DNA of 64,000 nucleotides from Croceicoccus gelatinilyticus. Lineage in GTDB: Bacteria > Pseudomonadota > Alphaproteobacteria > Sphingomonadales > Sphingomonadaceae. The stretch spans positions 1 through 64,000 of the forward strand of contig NZ_JAHCBF010000009.1 of NCBI RefSeq assembly GCF_018398395.1. Direction: 5' to 3'. The position numbers were made by a program, and so were the translations under genes. Numbering within the stretch: position 1 is the stretch's first letter; each line of letters opens with the position of its first letter. Of the stretch, positions 1 through 8,142 are shown piece after piece. A model generated the notes under the pieces. It was not told the origin of the DNA. It saw only the letters and a program-made list of their open reading frames with translations, and searched no databases.

Positions 1-58
1 CCCAACCGTCTTCTTTTCCGCACTCACTCTGGCCGCAACAGTGCTCTTCTGGCTGTGA
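1..58 (+). CDS. Possible 3' end of a membrane protein gene (partial)
   Basis: Frame 2 reads a short hydrophobic tail, about PTVFFSALTLAATVLFWL, ending in TGA at 56-58, immediately before the convergent helicase stop codon at 59. The composition resembles a C-terminal membrane helix. Only 18 residues are visible, so this may be chance. Confidence 0.25.
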   Translation, partial: PTVFFSALTLAATVLFWL

Positions 59-1939
59 TCAACGAGTCCTGAGCCTAGCATGCTCTGCAATCTTCAAGAA
101 CCGAGCGAGACTTTCATCAGGCAGCTGACGGTAAATGCGAATTAGCGTGCTATCCCCCGATTTGAGCACATCACGGCGGACAGGGCCGGCTATAGTTTCG
201 CCTGCCGAAACTTCGGCCTCATCCAGCTCCATGCCGCGCACAATGGCACCGGTCCGCAGTGCCTCATCCAGGCTGAGCGAGAACGAGGTGCCGAACGACG
301 TGCCACAAGCATGGCAGTTCGTTGCTGCGACTGGGTTCAAGGCTCCGCAATCGCTGCATGCCTTAAACTGAGGTCCGCCATGGCTCGGAAACACATGGCC
401 GCAGCAATCACACTCAACCGCCTTGATGTCGCACTCGGTGTGACAGGCTGGGCACTTTTTCGTCTTCGGCGTGCCCGGGTCTTTGCGCTTGCCGGGCGAC
501 ATTTCCAGCTCGATGCGGCGCGCGTACGCCTCAAAGGTCTCTGTACACGGCATGACCACATAAGCGCGGGTATCGTCGTCGTGTCCTTGCGTGCGCACAA
601 CACGTCCGATTGCTTGGCGGAAAGCCAACTCGGTCAGCGCGTTCGGCAGGTGGACCAGAACCCGAAGACGCTTGATATCGACGCCTTCCGAAATCATCGC
701 GACCGAGACAATCCAACGCTTATTCGTGTTACGAAACGCTTTGATGCGCGCATCAGGATTGTTCATCTGGCTGTGAACAATCATCGGCGCCTCGCCCTCT
801 ATCGCTTCGATGAGCTGGGCCATGTATTCAGCCATCTCAATGTTAGGCGCGATGACCAGGCCACCGGCATCGGGCATGCGAAGGCGAAGGTCATCAAGCT
901 TGCGGCTACCCCACTCGAGCATCGTAGCCTGGTAGCCTGTCATCAAGGGCGTTGACCCATCCGCCTCGTACTGCGGCGTGCAGGCAAGCCGATAGAAGTC
1001 CAACGCGCTCTGAAGGCCAGGGATACGCTTGAGCTCCTTGGTCAGTTCAGCTGGTTTGTGGCTGGCGACTTCCACGCTCTCACCGCCATCAAGATCGACC
1101 GTGAAATGCCCCTCGTGCTTGTGAAAGGTAACAGGGCGACAGTACTCGAGGTCAACGGCCTCGCCATACGTAAGGGTGTAAGTGCCGCCCTCAGGATGAT
1201 CGATCGCCCCGGCATCGTCGTATGCGAGCCAGACAGAGCGTTCTCCGTCGGACCGGATCGGCGTACCAGTAAGAACAAGGACGTGCTTTGCCTTAGCAAA
1301 AGCACTGTCGGCGCTACTGCCCCAGGCAGCCTCAACGGCGGCGTGGTGGTGCTCGTCACAGATAACAAGCGTCCGAGCGGAATTGCAGATTGCTTGGAAG
1401 CCATCTTGCAGCCCCTGCACAGCTGCCCAAGTCGAGCAGACATCGATACCAAGGGCATCGATATCCCCGTCAGAACCGGTGACCTTGCTCATGAAGCGCC
1501 CGGTGACTCGCTGAAAATCAGCCGACCATTGATTCACAACCTCAGCACGCGGTGCGATCACTACCACACGGTCAATCTCGCCGCGGGTGATCAGCTCCTG
1601 CGCGATGGTACAGGCAGCGATGGTCTTACCCGCACCAGGAGCGGCATTGATGATAAAGTGGCGGTCACCTTCGCTCGAGAGCAACCAAGTGAGAGCCTTA
1701 TTAAGGGCCTCGGCCTGCCAATGGCGGAGTTTGATGGTCATCGACTTATTGCCCTTCTTGAGATTGCAGGTCGGGCACAAAGCTTGCCCGTTCTTGGTGA
1801 TGGTCTTGCCCCCCTTCGAGAAGGGGAAAATGTGGTCGGCGTGAAAGCCGCGCCGCAGCTTGCAGCCACAGGCTTCGCATCGACCGCCAGATATGAGCGC
1901 GAGGATTTTTCGCTGTCGTTTGCTGAAACATCGCCTCAC
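59..1939 (-). CDS. HNH nuclease - SF2 DEAD/DEAH helicase fusion, 626 aa
   Basis: The N-terminus (residues about 1-66) is a complete HNH endonuclease module. It has CEAC at 21-24, HADHIFPFSKGG at 33-44 and NGQALCPTCNLKKG at 50-63, giving the zinc-binding Cys pairs and the catalytic His/Asn. A superfamily 2 helicase follows, with Walker A APGAGKT (100-106), DEHH box (195-198), TGTP (224-227) and a motif VI QAIGRVVR. The C-terminus has two zinc-ribbon-like Cys clusters (CPAC...CDCCG and CSDCG...CHACG). The GTG start overlaps the upstream stop as GTGA. It is the last gene of a four-gene minus-strand operon behind a sigma-54 promoter. Family knowledge suggests an ATP-driven DNA- or RNA-processing nuclease, as in restriction or defence. 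The substrate is not known. Confidence 0.85.
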   Translation of the reverse strand: MRRCFSKRQRKILALISGGRCEACGCKLRRGFHADHIFPFSKGGKTITKNGQALCPTCNLKKGNKSMTIKLRHWQAEALNKALTWLLSSEGDRHFIINAAPGAGKTIAACTIAQELITRGEIDRVVVIAPRAEVVNQWSADFQRVTGRFMSKVTGSDGDIDALGIDVCSTWAAVQGLQDGFQAICNSARTLVICDEHHHAAVEAAWGSSADSAFAKAKHVLVLTGTPIRSDGERSVWLAYDDAGAIDHPEGGTYTLTYGEAVDLEYCRPVTFHKHEGHFTVDLDGGESVEVASHKPAELTKELKRIPGLQSALDFYRLACTPQYEADGSTPLMTGYQATMLEWGSRKLDDLRLRMPDAGGLVIAPNIEMAEYMAQLIEAIEGEAPMIVHSQMNNPDARIKAFRNTNKRWIVSVAMISEGVDIKRLRVLVHLPNALTELAFRQAIGRVVRTQGHDDDTRAYVVMPCTETFEAYARRIELEMSPGKRKDPGTPKTKKCPACHTECDIKAVECDCCGHVFPSHGGPQFKACSDCGALNPVAATNCHACGTSFGTSFSLSLDEALRTGAIVRGMELDEAEVSAGETIAGPVRRDVLKSGDSTLIRIYRQLPDESLARFLKIAEHARLRTR

Positions 1940-2208
1940 TTATTCATCCAATATTCGGTCAGCTGGATCTCGCGCACCGGTAGGTTTTTGGGTGGTTCGA
2001 GAACGGCGTATTCATTCACGCGCTTCACCGCGGCAGCGAACGGGACAGGCCTAGACTCAATGGTCCATCCTTCTTTGCGCATCTCGCTGATGACATCGGT
2101 GAGGTTCGAAACGCCGAAAAGGACAAGGGCTTCTAAGCGTGTGATAGGATTCCCACCGTGAAGGTGCTCCTTCACCGCCATCGCTATTCCGTATCGTTGG
2201 TTCTTCAT
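1936..2208 (-). CDS. Small helix-turn-helix-like protein, 90 aa
   Basis: I do not recognise a named family. Residues about 5-55 (KEHLHGGNPITRLEALVLFG, then SNLTDVISEMRKEGWTIESR) have the look of a winged-helix domain of the kind found in phage and island proteins: a basic recognition-helix region, then a short beta wing. The rest is acidic and short. The ATG overlaps the stop of the upstream gene (ATGA), and its own stop overlaps the GTG of the helicase gene. It is therefore probably translated as a unit with both, and may serve as a DNA-binding accessory of the HNH-helicase. Confidence 0.7.
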   Translation of the reverse strand: MKNQRYGIAMAVKEHLHGGNPITRLEALVLFGVSNLTDVISEMRKEGWTIESRPVPFAAAVKRVNEYAVLEPPKNLPVREIQLTEYWMNK

Positions 2209-2528
2209 GCTGCTAGCTCCATCTCGATTGATTGGTATGGCGGCTTGCGCCGATATGATGCCTCATCGCCACCGAAGAGGGAGCGGACGATGTCACGCTC
2301 TCCGTAAAACACTTGCCAGCCTTCGCCAGAGGCCATTGCCTGGTCGACTGGCAACTCCTCGAAAGTTGCCCGCTGGTCGCGGAATGAACCGAGGGGCATG
2401 ACGTCCCGGCCGTCGGCAACATCAACAAGATGCGCCGCGAGTTGCAGAGCTTCCTTCGAGGAGATCTCCGAGCCCAAAGACTCGCGGATATCATGATAGA
2501 GCTGCTTAATTCGGCTGGGACGGTTCAT
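2205..2528 (-). CDS. Hypothetical protein of the sigma-54 operon, 107 aa
   Basis: No family recognised. The open frame extends up to 2642, but the ATG at 2528 has a good AGGAGA Shine-Dalgarno, so I start there (MNRPSRIKQLYHDIRESLGS). The N-terminal 40 residues look alpha-helical (KQLYHDIRESLG, EALQLAAHLVDVAD). The C-terminal half is mixed and ends acidic (SIEMELAA). It lies 10 nt downstream of the first operon gene and overlaps the next by 4 nt. Function is unknown; the tight spacing ties it to the helicase system. Confidence 0.6.
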   Translation of the reverse strand: MNRPSRIKQLYHDIRESLGSEISSKEALQLAAHLVDVADGRDVMPLGSFRDQRATFEELPVDQAMASGEGWQVFYGERDIVRSLFGGDEASYRRKPPYQSIEMELAA

Positions 2529-2538
2529 GAGCGTTCTC

Positions 2539-2817
2539 CTAGTGTACCGTCGCCGCGGTCGGCACCGTGTCGGGTTGCTGATTTTCGCTTGATTGGTCTT
2601 CGTCTGCGGCAAGCTTGCTTGCGCATCCGGACTTCCCCCCATCCATCACCACGACGATCGCGAGCTCGGGATTGGGCGCGGCGTGCAGGCCCAGGACAAT
2701 TGCTTCCTGGGAGAGGGTGAAGCTAATTTCAGCGGCGTTGTAGTCGGCAGCCAGCAGTTGCTTTACAAACCTGGCGATGACGTCGCTGAGCGGTTCGAAT
2801 GAGGTTTTTTGCGTCAT
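2539..2817 (-). CDS. First gene of the sigma-54 operon, small protein, 92 aa
   Basis: The open frame reaches 2859, but that part overlaps the sigma-54 promoter, so I use the ATG at 2817 (MTQKTSFEPLSDVIARFVKQ). The predicted transcription start is about 2818, so the mRNA would have almost no leader. Visible features are an N-terminal helix (DVIARFVKQLLAADY), a probable beta hairpin (AAEISFTLSQEAIVLGLHA, then PELAIVVVMDGG), and a disordered acidic tail rich in Q, E and P. I do not recognise the family. It could be a regulatory or toxin-neutralising partner of the HNH-helicase, but this is a guess from position only. Confidence 0.55.
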   Translation of the reverse strand: MTQKTSFEPLSDVIARFVKQLLAADYNAAEISFTLSQEAIVLGLHAAPNPELAIVVVMDGGKSGCASKLAADEDQSSENQQPDTVPTAATVH

Positions 2818-2828
2818 GCCCCCCACAT

Positions 2829-2844
2829 TGCAGGGGCCGTGCCA
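2829..2844 (-). promoter_or_regulatory. Sigma-54 (RpoN) -24/-12 promoter
   Basis: The minus strand reads TGGCACGGCCCCTGCA. This has the full -24 TGGCACG block, the invariant GG-N10-GC spacing and a -12 TGCA. The -12 C is at 2830, which places the start of transcription near 2818, next to the ATG of the first operon gene. A divergent sigma-54 activator gene starts about 170 bp away, the arrangement known for rtcR and rtcBA. Confidence 0.85.
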
Positions 2845-2856
2845 AACTTGATTCAG

Positions 2857-2873
2857 CACCTAATTTCGAGGTG
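2857..2873. promoter_or_regulatory. Short inverted repeat CACCT-N7-AGGTG
   Basis: Perfect 5-bp arms centred about 47 bp upstream of the predicted sigma-54 start. It may be a protein-binding half-site pair. It is close to the promoter for an enhancer-binding site, and short enough to be chance. Confidence 0.25.
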
Positions 2874-2951
2874 ATAGTCTCAATAAACTATTGGTTTTAT
2901 GGCTTTTAAATTTTACATATTCAATGCAGCCCAAAGACGCTTGAGGATTTG

Positions 2952-2979
2952 ACAAGAACCAAATCGTAAGATTTCTTGT
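2952..2979. promoter_or_regulatory. Candidate upstream activator site: ACAAGAA-N14-TTCTTGT
   Basis: Perfect 7-bp inverted repeat (2952-2958 and 2973-2979) centred about 147 bp upstream of the predicted sigma-54 start. This is the normal distance for an enhancer-binding-protein site. It sits in the AT-rich divergent region just before the activator gene, so the activator could bind here and also regulate itself. No protein data; inferred from symmetry and position. Confidence 0.4.
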
Positions 2980-3011
2980 GCTTTACAAAAAATAGTTGTT
3001 ATCCAGTCCGT

Positions 3012-4514
3012 ATGCGCACTCTCATGGCATGGATCGGATACGCTGACCTCGCCGCCTCCAGGTCAGACGAGGGAATTGGCGGGCCGATCGGCGGGGCCCT
3101 TGTTGTTGGCGACTATGAGCAGGTGATCCTTCTAGCCAACTACAAGAACGAGGATGTCAAAGCCTATTCGGACTGGCTTGTTCGCAATGGGGCGCCTCAG
3201 CCAAATATTAAAAAAGCAACGCTCTCGAGCCCAACAAATTTCCGCGAGATCTACCAGGTCGCAAAACGCGTGCTGGACGATTTCGCCGCCGAATATGGCA
3301 GCACCGACCAATTAACGATCCACCTCAGTCCTGGCACGCCGGCCATGGCAGCTGTCTGGATCATATTGGCGAGGACCAGGACCACAGCACGCCTGATCCA
3401 ATCATCGCCAGAAGAGGGCGTCAAAGAGGCTGATATTCCCTTCGATATAGCCGCGGAGTTTATTCCCGATCTCTTCTCTGCACATGACAAGCGCAGGCTG
3501 GAAGAGAGTGGGGAGAAGCCGCCTGAGGCTGCAAGCTTTTATGACATCAACTACCGAAGCAAGGAGATGGAGCGTAGGGTTCGCGATGCGAAGAAGGCGG
3601 CATTGCGGAACTTACCAGTTTTAATCGAAGGCGAGACGGGGACGGGCAAAGAGCTCTTCGCGCGCGCAATTCACAATAGTAGTCAGCGGCGCTCTGAAAC
3701 TTTCCATGTGGTCAATTGCGGCGCCATCCCTGCAGAACTGGTCGAGTCAGAGTTCTTCGGTCACACTAAAGGTGCATTCACAGGCGCGCTCAAGGATCGC
3801 AAAGGCGCATTTGAAGCTGCAAATGGCGGAACGCTCTTTCTCGACGAGATCGGTGAGCTGCCCCTTGCTGCGCAGGTCAAGCTCCTGCGGGCATTACACG
3901 AGGGGGAGATAACGCCTGTCGGCGGGGATAAGTCGCGGAAGGTCGATGTGCGCATCATTGCGGCGACCAATCGCAATCTTATGGCGGAAGTTGTCGAGGG
4001 GAACTTTCGCGAAGACCTCTATTACAGACTGGCCATTGCGACACTGGACCTTCCGCCTCTGAGAGAGCGCGAGGGCGATGTGTGGCTGTTGGCGGAACGC
4101 TTGCTTGAACAAGTTAACCGATCAGCCAGGGAAGAGCCTGGCTATAAGCAGAAGACATTCTCCGCTTCCGCGAAAAAACTAGTTCTCAAGCACTCGTGGC
4201 CAGGGAACGTCCGAGAGCTTCTCAACACGGTCAAGCGGGCGACGTTGTTCGCAGATGGCGAGGAGATCAGCAGCGAAGACATGGCTCGGGCTATTCGTGC
4301 CGTACCCAACAGGGACGGGCCGCCAGATGGAGTCCTAAACCACGAGATTTATGAAGGGTTCGCGATCGAAGATAGGATTGACCAAGTGAAGCGCCATTAC
4401 CTGGAGCGAGCCCTTGAGAAGACTGGCGGCAATAAGGCTCAAGCCGCCAAGCTTCTAGGTCTTAAGAGTGCGCAGACGCTGACTTATTGGCTCGAAAAGC
4501 TCGGCATTGCGTGA
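3012..4514 (+). CDS. Sigma-54-dependent activator with RtcR/CARF-like sensor domain, 500 aa
   Basis: Residues 1-165 form an RtcR/CARF-like ligand domain; the motif [12 protein letters not shown] (101-112) matches the nucleotide-sensing loop of these Rossmann-like domains. The AAA+ sigma-54 domain follows: Walker A GETGTGKE (207-214), intact GAFTGA loop (254-259) that contacts sigma-54, Walker [10 protein letters not shown] (273-281), and the late motifs REDLYYRL and [11 protein letters not shown] Fis-type helix-turn-helix closes the protein ([20 protein letters not shown]). In E. coli RtcR the N-terminal domain senses RNA ends with 2',3'-cyclic phosphate and switches on the divergent RNA-repair operon. 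Here the divergent operon is an HNH-helicase set. The frame opens at a TTG at 2976; I prefer the ATG at 3012 ([10 protein letters not shown]), with 3024 possible. Confidence 0.88.
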   Translation: MRTLMAWIGYADLAASRSDEGIGGPIGGALVVGDYEQVILLANYKNEDVKAYSDWLVRNGAPQPNIKKATLSSPTNFREIYQVAKRVLDDFAAEYGSTDQLTIHLSPGTPAMAAVWIILARTRTTARLIQSSPEEGVKEADIPFDIAAEFIPDLFSAHDKRRLEESGEKPPEAASFYDINYRSKEMERRVRDAKKAALRNLPVLIEGETGTGKELFARAIHNSSQRRSETFHVVNCGAIPAELVESEFFGHTKGAFTGALKDRKGAFEAANGGTLFLDEIGELPLAAQVKLLRALHEGEITPVGGDKSRKVDVRIIAATNRNLMAEVVEGNFREDLYYRLAIATLDLPPLREREGDVWLLAERLLEQVNRSAREEPGYKQKTFSASAKKLVLKHSWPGNVRELLNTVKRATLFADGEEISSEDMARAIRAVPNRDGPPDGVLNHEIYEGFAIEDRIDQVKRHYLERALEKTGGNKAQAAKLLGLKSAQTLTYWLEKLGIA

Positions 4515-4557
4515 AACTGGTCCAGCGCTCGCCAAAGAGTTCGAGGACGATCCTTCA

Positions 4558-4707
4558 TTAAGTCTGGGAAATTCGACTTCCTGAGCTTAATCCATCGTCC
4601 ATCATTGATTTCAGATGCGGGAGCCAGTCCTCCGTAAATCGCTCGAACTGCCGGTCATTGAGCCATACGACTGCTCGGCAGAATCGAGTCTCATCAAGAG
4701 TGCTAGA
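4558..4707 (-). pseudogene. Possible gene remnant between the two defence units
   Basis: A 49-codon frame without a start codon, bounded upstream by TAG at 4708-4710, reads protein-like sequence (LDETRFCRAVVWLNDRQFER, then FTEDWLPHLKSMMDDGL) before TAA at 4558. It lies just after the ABC ATPase stop codon. It may be the decayed tail of a lost gene or of the ATPase gene after a frameshift. The rest of the 4515-4719 gap shows nothing else. Confidence 0.25.
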
Positions 4708-4719
4708 CTAAAGGATTGT

Positions 4720-6750
4720 TTAAGGCTGCACGGGCTGGAGCACATACCCGTCAAAAATGATCTTTTTGCACTCTAAGCGAGCAAGAATTGGACTCAAAGT
4801 GTCGAAGTCTTCGCTGGTGGAGACAATGACTTGCTGCTGTGATCCCCGATGATTTGCCGCGTGCTCAAGCAATTGCCCGAAGCTCACCTTTGACGACGAT
4901 TGTTGGCGCGGCTCATCTAGCAGTAGCAGACCTGGATGATTGGTGGCGAACTTCCGGGCGAGCTCCAAGAGTCCGAGTTGGTAAGCCCATTTAAGGCGAA
5001 TGGCGTCGCTCGCTGAAGTTTCAAAACCAATCTCATAGCCCTCTTTCTGCGGGCGATAGCTATCTTCGTCGATCGTCAGATCTTTAGGTGCGAAGGTCGT
5101 GAACCCAAAAGCCTGAGCCAACTCGCGCAAAGATTTGGTGAGGGCGTCGAGCTTAAGCTTGTCGTCCTGGGTCATTTTGTCCGATGGAATGAGCCGACCC
5201 GCTTTCCACAATTCTTCGAACTCTGCCGACAATGTGTGGAGGCGGCTCGCCGTATCCTCCAACGACGCGATCAGAGCTTCTATATCGCGAATTCGAGCCT
5301 CGATGCGCACTCGCTCCTCGACGACCGCCGCTGAGGGCGCACTCGATGGACCTAGGAGGTCGCTTCGAATCGTTCGAACGCGAGAGTACAGCTTGTTGAT
5401 TTCGGCCGAGGCGACCGCCCCAAGATCCTGGAGACGCTGTTGCTCGGCCTGCTCCCGCTGTAAGATATCTTCGAACATTTTCAGCTGCGACCGAACGTAC
5501 TCGATGTTGTCCTCAATCGGCATTACCGCTTCAAGGACTTCTTGAGAAATTAAGGCATCGACGAGACTCTGCTCGCAGGTTGGGCATTGCTCTGGCGTCA
5601 AATTTCCAGCCGTCCCGGCGTAGCGCTGAAGCCTCTGAACATCTTGGTTCTTCTGTAGATCCTCTCTAAGCTGGGCGATACGGCGCTCAAGAGATGCGAT
5701 ATCGGCGCCCTTCAACTGCAGCGCCTTGTGCACTTCGACGCGCTTCTGATTCCGCGCGTCAATTTCCCTACCAAGCGATTCAAGCTCTGCGGTGAGGGCG
5801 TCAGCTTTGTCGCCGACCTGAGGTATCTCTGTTTTGGCGAGAGCAGCGGCCCGAACCCGTAGTTCAGTCAGTATCGTTTCGACCACGACGGTCTCGTCAT
5901 CCTGAACAAGTGAGATTGTCCAACGCTCGAGACTGTCAATGTCTGCGGTCGGTCGAGGGGGAAGACCGCTCAATGTACCGCCTGCGCGCCGCGCAACCCG
6001 CATCATCTCGTCAATGACACCTGTCCAGCTACGCGCATTCTCTTCGATCCTCTCTTTCAATCGTTGGCGCTGCAATTCGAGCCTATGGACATCGAGATCT
6101 AAGATGAACTCAACCGCGCGTTTCTGGACATCGCGAACACGCATATATGTCGGGATAGCGGCCGGAATTATGGACCAACCGCGCTTTTGTTCCACCCAGA
6201 AAAGCGGGAATACTGTTTCCAGCGGGAGTTTCCCCTCAGGACCTTCATATTTTCGTACAACCGGCATATCCCAGCCGATGAAAGCTTCGAGAAAGTGCAG
6301 AAAGCCATCCTCGCGTTGGAAGGCACCTGGATCGCGAACGAAGAACTGTCGTGAAGGCGCCGTCGCGGACGGTTCTGTCAGCATTGGACCGAACCACACC
6401 GTAACAAGGCGTGTGTCGATGCCAGGCTGCTTGATCGGTCTGCGCACCGTTACGATAGTCCCTGCCCCGTTCTCAATTTCAAGTTCGACGAAGGAATTTA
6501 TGACTTCAAGTTTGCTCTCGTCATCCTTCATCAGGTAAGTCGTCAGTGCGTGAGGCACTGGCACCTCGCGGCTTGGGCTAAGCATCTTTTCCATGCCAAG
6601 CACGTAGAGCAAAGCCTGCATGCTGGTTGACTTACCCTTCGTGTTGTCAGCCCAAATCACGTTGAGGCCATCCTCAAACGGAAGATCGGCGCCGTAGGGA
6701 CCGTCTTGTGTGAAAGCGCGCAACCGCAAGTGCCTAAGCCGAAGAGTCAA
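4720..6750 (-). CDS. ABC-type ATPase with coiled coil and zinc hook (ABC-3C-like), 676 aa
   Basis: SMC/Rad50-like layout. The N-terminal half-domain has a Walker A variant WADNTKGKST (33-42). Long coiled-coil arms (about 205-560) are interrupted by a zinc-hook CPTC (about 388-391). The C-terminal half-domain has Walker B LLLLDEPRQQ (about 610-620) and a switch region QQVIVSTSEDFDTL. The usual NxxGKS/T loop spacing is kept, but there is no clear LSGGQ. Its start overlaps the stop of the small middle gene (ATGA), completing a three-gene operon. Family knowledge: such ATPases act as sensor or activator of partner effectors in ABC three-component conflict systems. Which trigger it recognises cannot be read here. 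Confidence 0.8.
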   Translation of the reverse strand: MTLRLRHLRLRAFTQDGPYGADLPFEDGLNVIWADNTKGKSTSMQALLYVLGMEKMLSPSREVPVPHALTTYLMKDDESKLEVINSFVELEIENGAGTIVTVRRPIKQPGIDTRLVTVWFGPMLTEPSATAPSRQFFVRDPGAFQREDGFLHFLEAFIGWDMPVVRKYEGPEGKLPLETVFPLFWVEQKRGWSIIPAAIPTYMRVRDVQKRAVEFILDLDVHRLELQRQRLKERIEENARSWTGVIDEMMRVARRAGGTLSGLPPRPTADIDSLERWTISLVQDDETVVVETILTELRVRAAALAKTEIPQVGDKADALTAELESLGREIDARNQKRVEVHKALQLKGADIASLERRIAQLREDLQKNQDVQRLQRYAGTAGNLTPEQCPTCEQSLVDALISQEVLEAVMPIEDNIEYVRSQLKMFEDILQREQAEQQRLQDLGAVASAEINKLYSRVRTIRSDLLGPSSAPSAAVVEERVRIEARIRDIEALIASLEDTASRLHTLSAEFEELWKAGRLIPSDKMTQDDKLKLDALTKSLRELAQAFGFTTFAPKDLTIDEDSYRPQKEGYEIGFETSASDAIRLKWAYQLGLLELARKFATNHPGLLLLDEPRQQSSSKVSFGQLLEHAANHRGSQQQVIVSTSEDFDTLSPILARLECKKIIFDGYVLQPVQP

Positions 6751-7235
6751 AGCAGCGTCTCCATACGCCAGATGCGGGTTACGATCTTTTCAGTCGCTCG
6801 TTTCGCGACGTTGGTCAGAAACACTCGCTCATGCTGAAGAACATCAGAATTAGCGTCGATTGCTGCTGCAACGTTTTGGCCGAGCAACGTCAGCGTGATT
6901 GTCTTACCTTTGGTCACGTCCAAGTATTTGAGGCCGTGCGCGAAGGCGACTGCCCGGTTCAGCCAAGGCTCCACACGGACCTGAAGTTCACCGGTCTTTC
7001 GTTCGCCGCGCAGCACGGCGTGGACCTGCTCCCGACTTTCTTCGGTGCGGATCGAGTGCGCCAGAAATTGCAGCTTCAGGAAGCTCGCTCTTTTACCACG
7101 GCTATGGAGCAGGCTTAGGAGGACGACCGCAATTCCCCACGACATGCGAAGGTCACCTGCGACCGGCTCTGGTCGCGATGTGAAGGAGAAGTTGGCGCCC
7201 TGCAGCGCTTGAAGGAACGGGCTATCAGGCGGCAT
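6747..7235 (-). CDS. Probable ABC-3C middle component, winged-helix-like, 162 aa
   Basis: Starts best at the ATG at 7235 (MPPDSPFLQALQGANFSFTS), which overlaps the end of the nuclease gene by 11 nt; the frame itself is open to 7295. Residues about 25-80 (GDLRMSWGIAVVLLSLLHSR followed by KRASFLKLQFLAHSIR) look like a helical winged-helix core, as known for the small middle component that bridges the ATPase and effector in ABC-3C operons. The C-terminal part (VTKGKTITLTLLGQNVAAAI) could be a second wing. It overlaps the ATPase start by 4 nt. Identification rests mostly on size, order and these helices. Confidence 0.6.
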   Translation of the reverse strand: MPPDSPFLQALQGANFSFTSRPEPVAGDLRMSWGIAVVLLSLLHSRGKRASFLKLQFLAHSIRTEESREQVHAVLRGERKTGELQVRVEPWLNRAVAFAHGLKYLDVTKGKTITLTLLGQNVAAAIDANSDVLQHERVFLTNVAKRATEKIVTRIWRMETLL

Positions 7236-8142
7236 CGGGGAAATCGAGTGGGCAGCGCATGATCCATTCGGAGATGGTGCCAAGCGCAATTTCATGCGCG
7301 TTATCGTCGGACAACGTCGGGGCAGCGGATTTGATTGCTTGAGTGAGCGAGATAATCTCGGTGTTCAGGATACTGCTGGGTAAGCTACCTCCTTTTGGTC
7401 CAGCGAATGTGAGAGTGCGCGCACGGACTTGGATTGCGGCGGCAACCTTCTCATGCATGTCGGGCGCATTGTTGCGCAGAGCATCAAGGAGGCTGTTGCA
7501 TCTTAGGAAGGCCTCTATTCCGTGCTCCACTGCCTCGTTCAATCCGGTGCCCGTCGCTCGCTTTCCTAACTTGACAGTGGCGTTCGCCACGAGATCGGCG
7601 GAACCAGCCTCCCAATTCTTGAGCTCCTCCTTGCTAGGTGACGCGACGCTCAGCGAGAGATTGGTAAGACCAGCAATCGCGTCCTGCAGCGCTTTCCCGG
7701 GGAAATGGGTCTGATCTTGAATACAGACCTCGAAATCATCGTCGAGCAGTGACAGCCCTTGCTTCCGTAGGTCGGTGGTTTTCTTCGCGCAATGAAGGTT
7801 CAAATCCTTACTGTCATGATTGGGAACCAGCAGCACCCAGGACCTTAATTTTTGGCCGAGCAAGAGCTTGGAAACCTCAGCAGCACCTTTGACAAGCTTA
7901 GTGAGATCGGTCGTCATCTTGCTTTTCTGACGATCAGCGCGCACCGAAATATCAAGAGGCTCTTCAGGTGCGTAGCACTGATAGATAACGAGTTCGGATA
8001 GACAGTAATAGTCGATACCGAGATCGCCGCTATGGTTCGCGGGGACCTTGTGTACGTTCAACACACCATGACGGCTTTGCAAAAGGCTGAGGGAGAACTC
8101 CTCCCAATCGTCTGGTTCCCATTGATAAACTAAGGTCGTCAT
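7225..8142 (-). CDS. Mrr-like restriction-endonuclease-fold effector, 305 aa
   Basis: The first 65 residues carry a PD-(D/E)xK-like pattern: an acidic N-terminal helix (WEPDDWEEFSLSLLQ), GDLGIDYY (39-46) and VIYQCY (52-57). These match the Mrr-type D...QxK core, but the usual final Lys position is not a clear Lys (QCY). The remaining 240 residues are helical and probably bind the middle component or ATPase. ATG at 8142 is preceded by GGGGAGG at short spacing; the frame also allows 8184. First gene of the operon. Family knowledge suggests a DNA-cutting effector released when the ABC ATPase senses infection. No sigma-54 or other clear promoter was seen upstream. Confidence 0.6.
   Translation of the reverse strand: MTTLVYQWEPDDWEEFSLSLLQSRHGVLNVHKVPANHSGDLGIDYYCLSELVIYQCYAPEEPLDISVRADRQKSKMTTDLTKLVKGAAEVSKLLLGQKLRSWVLLVPNHDSKDLNLHCAKKTTDLRKQGLSLLDDDFEVCIQDQTHFPGKALQDAIAGLTNLSLSVASPSKEELKNWEAGSADLVANATVKLGKRATGTGLNEAVEHGIEAFLRCNSLLDALRNNAPDMHEKVAAAIQVRARTLTFAGPKGGSLPSSILNTEIISLTQAIKSAAPTLSDDNAHEIALGTISEWIMRCPLDFPDAA

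Noticed and set aside
1-4514. CRISPR array linked to the CARF-like regulator
   Set aside because: No regularly spaced repeats or Cas genes in the window.
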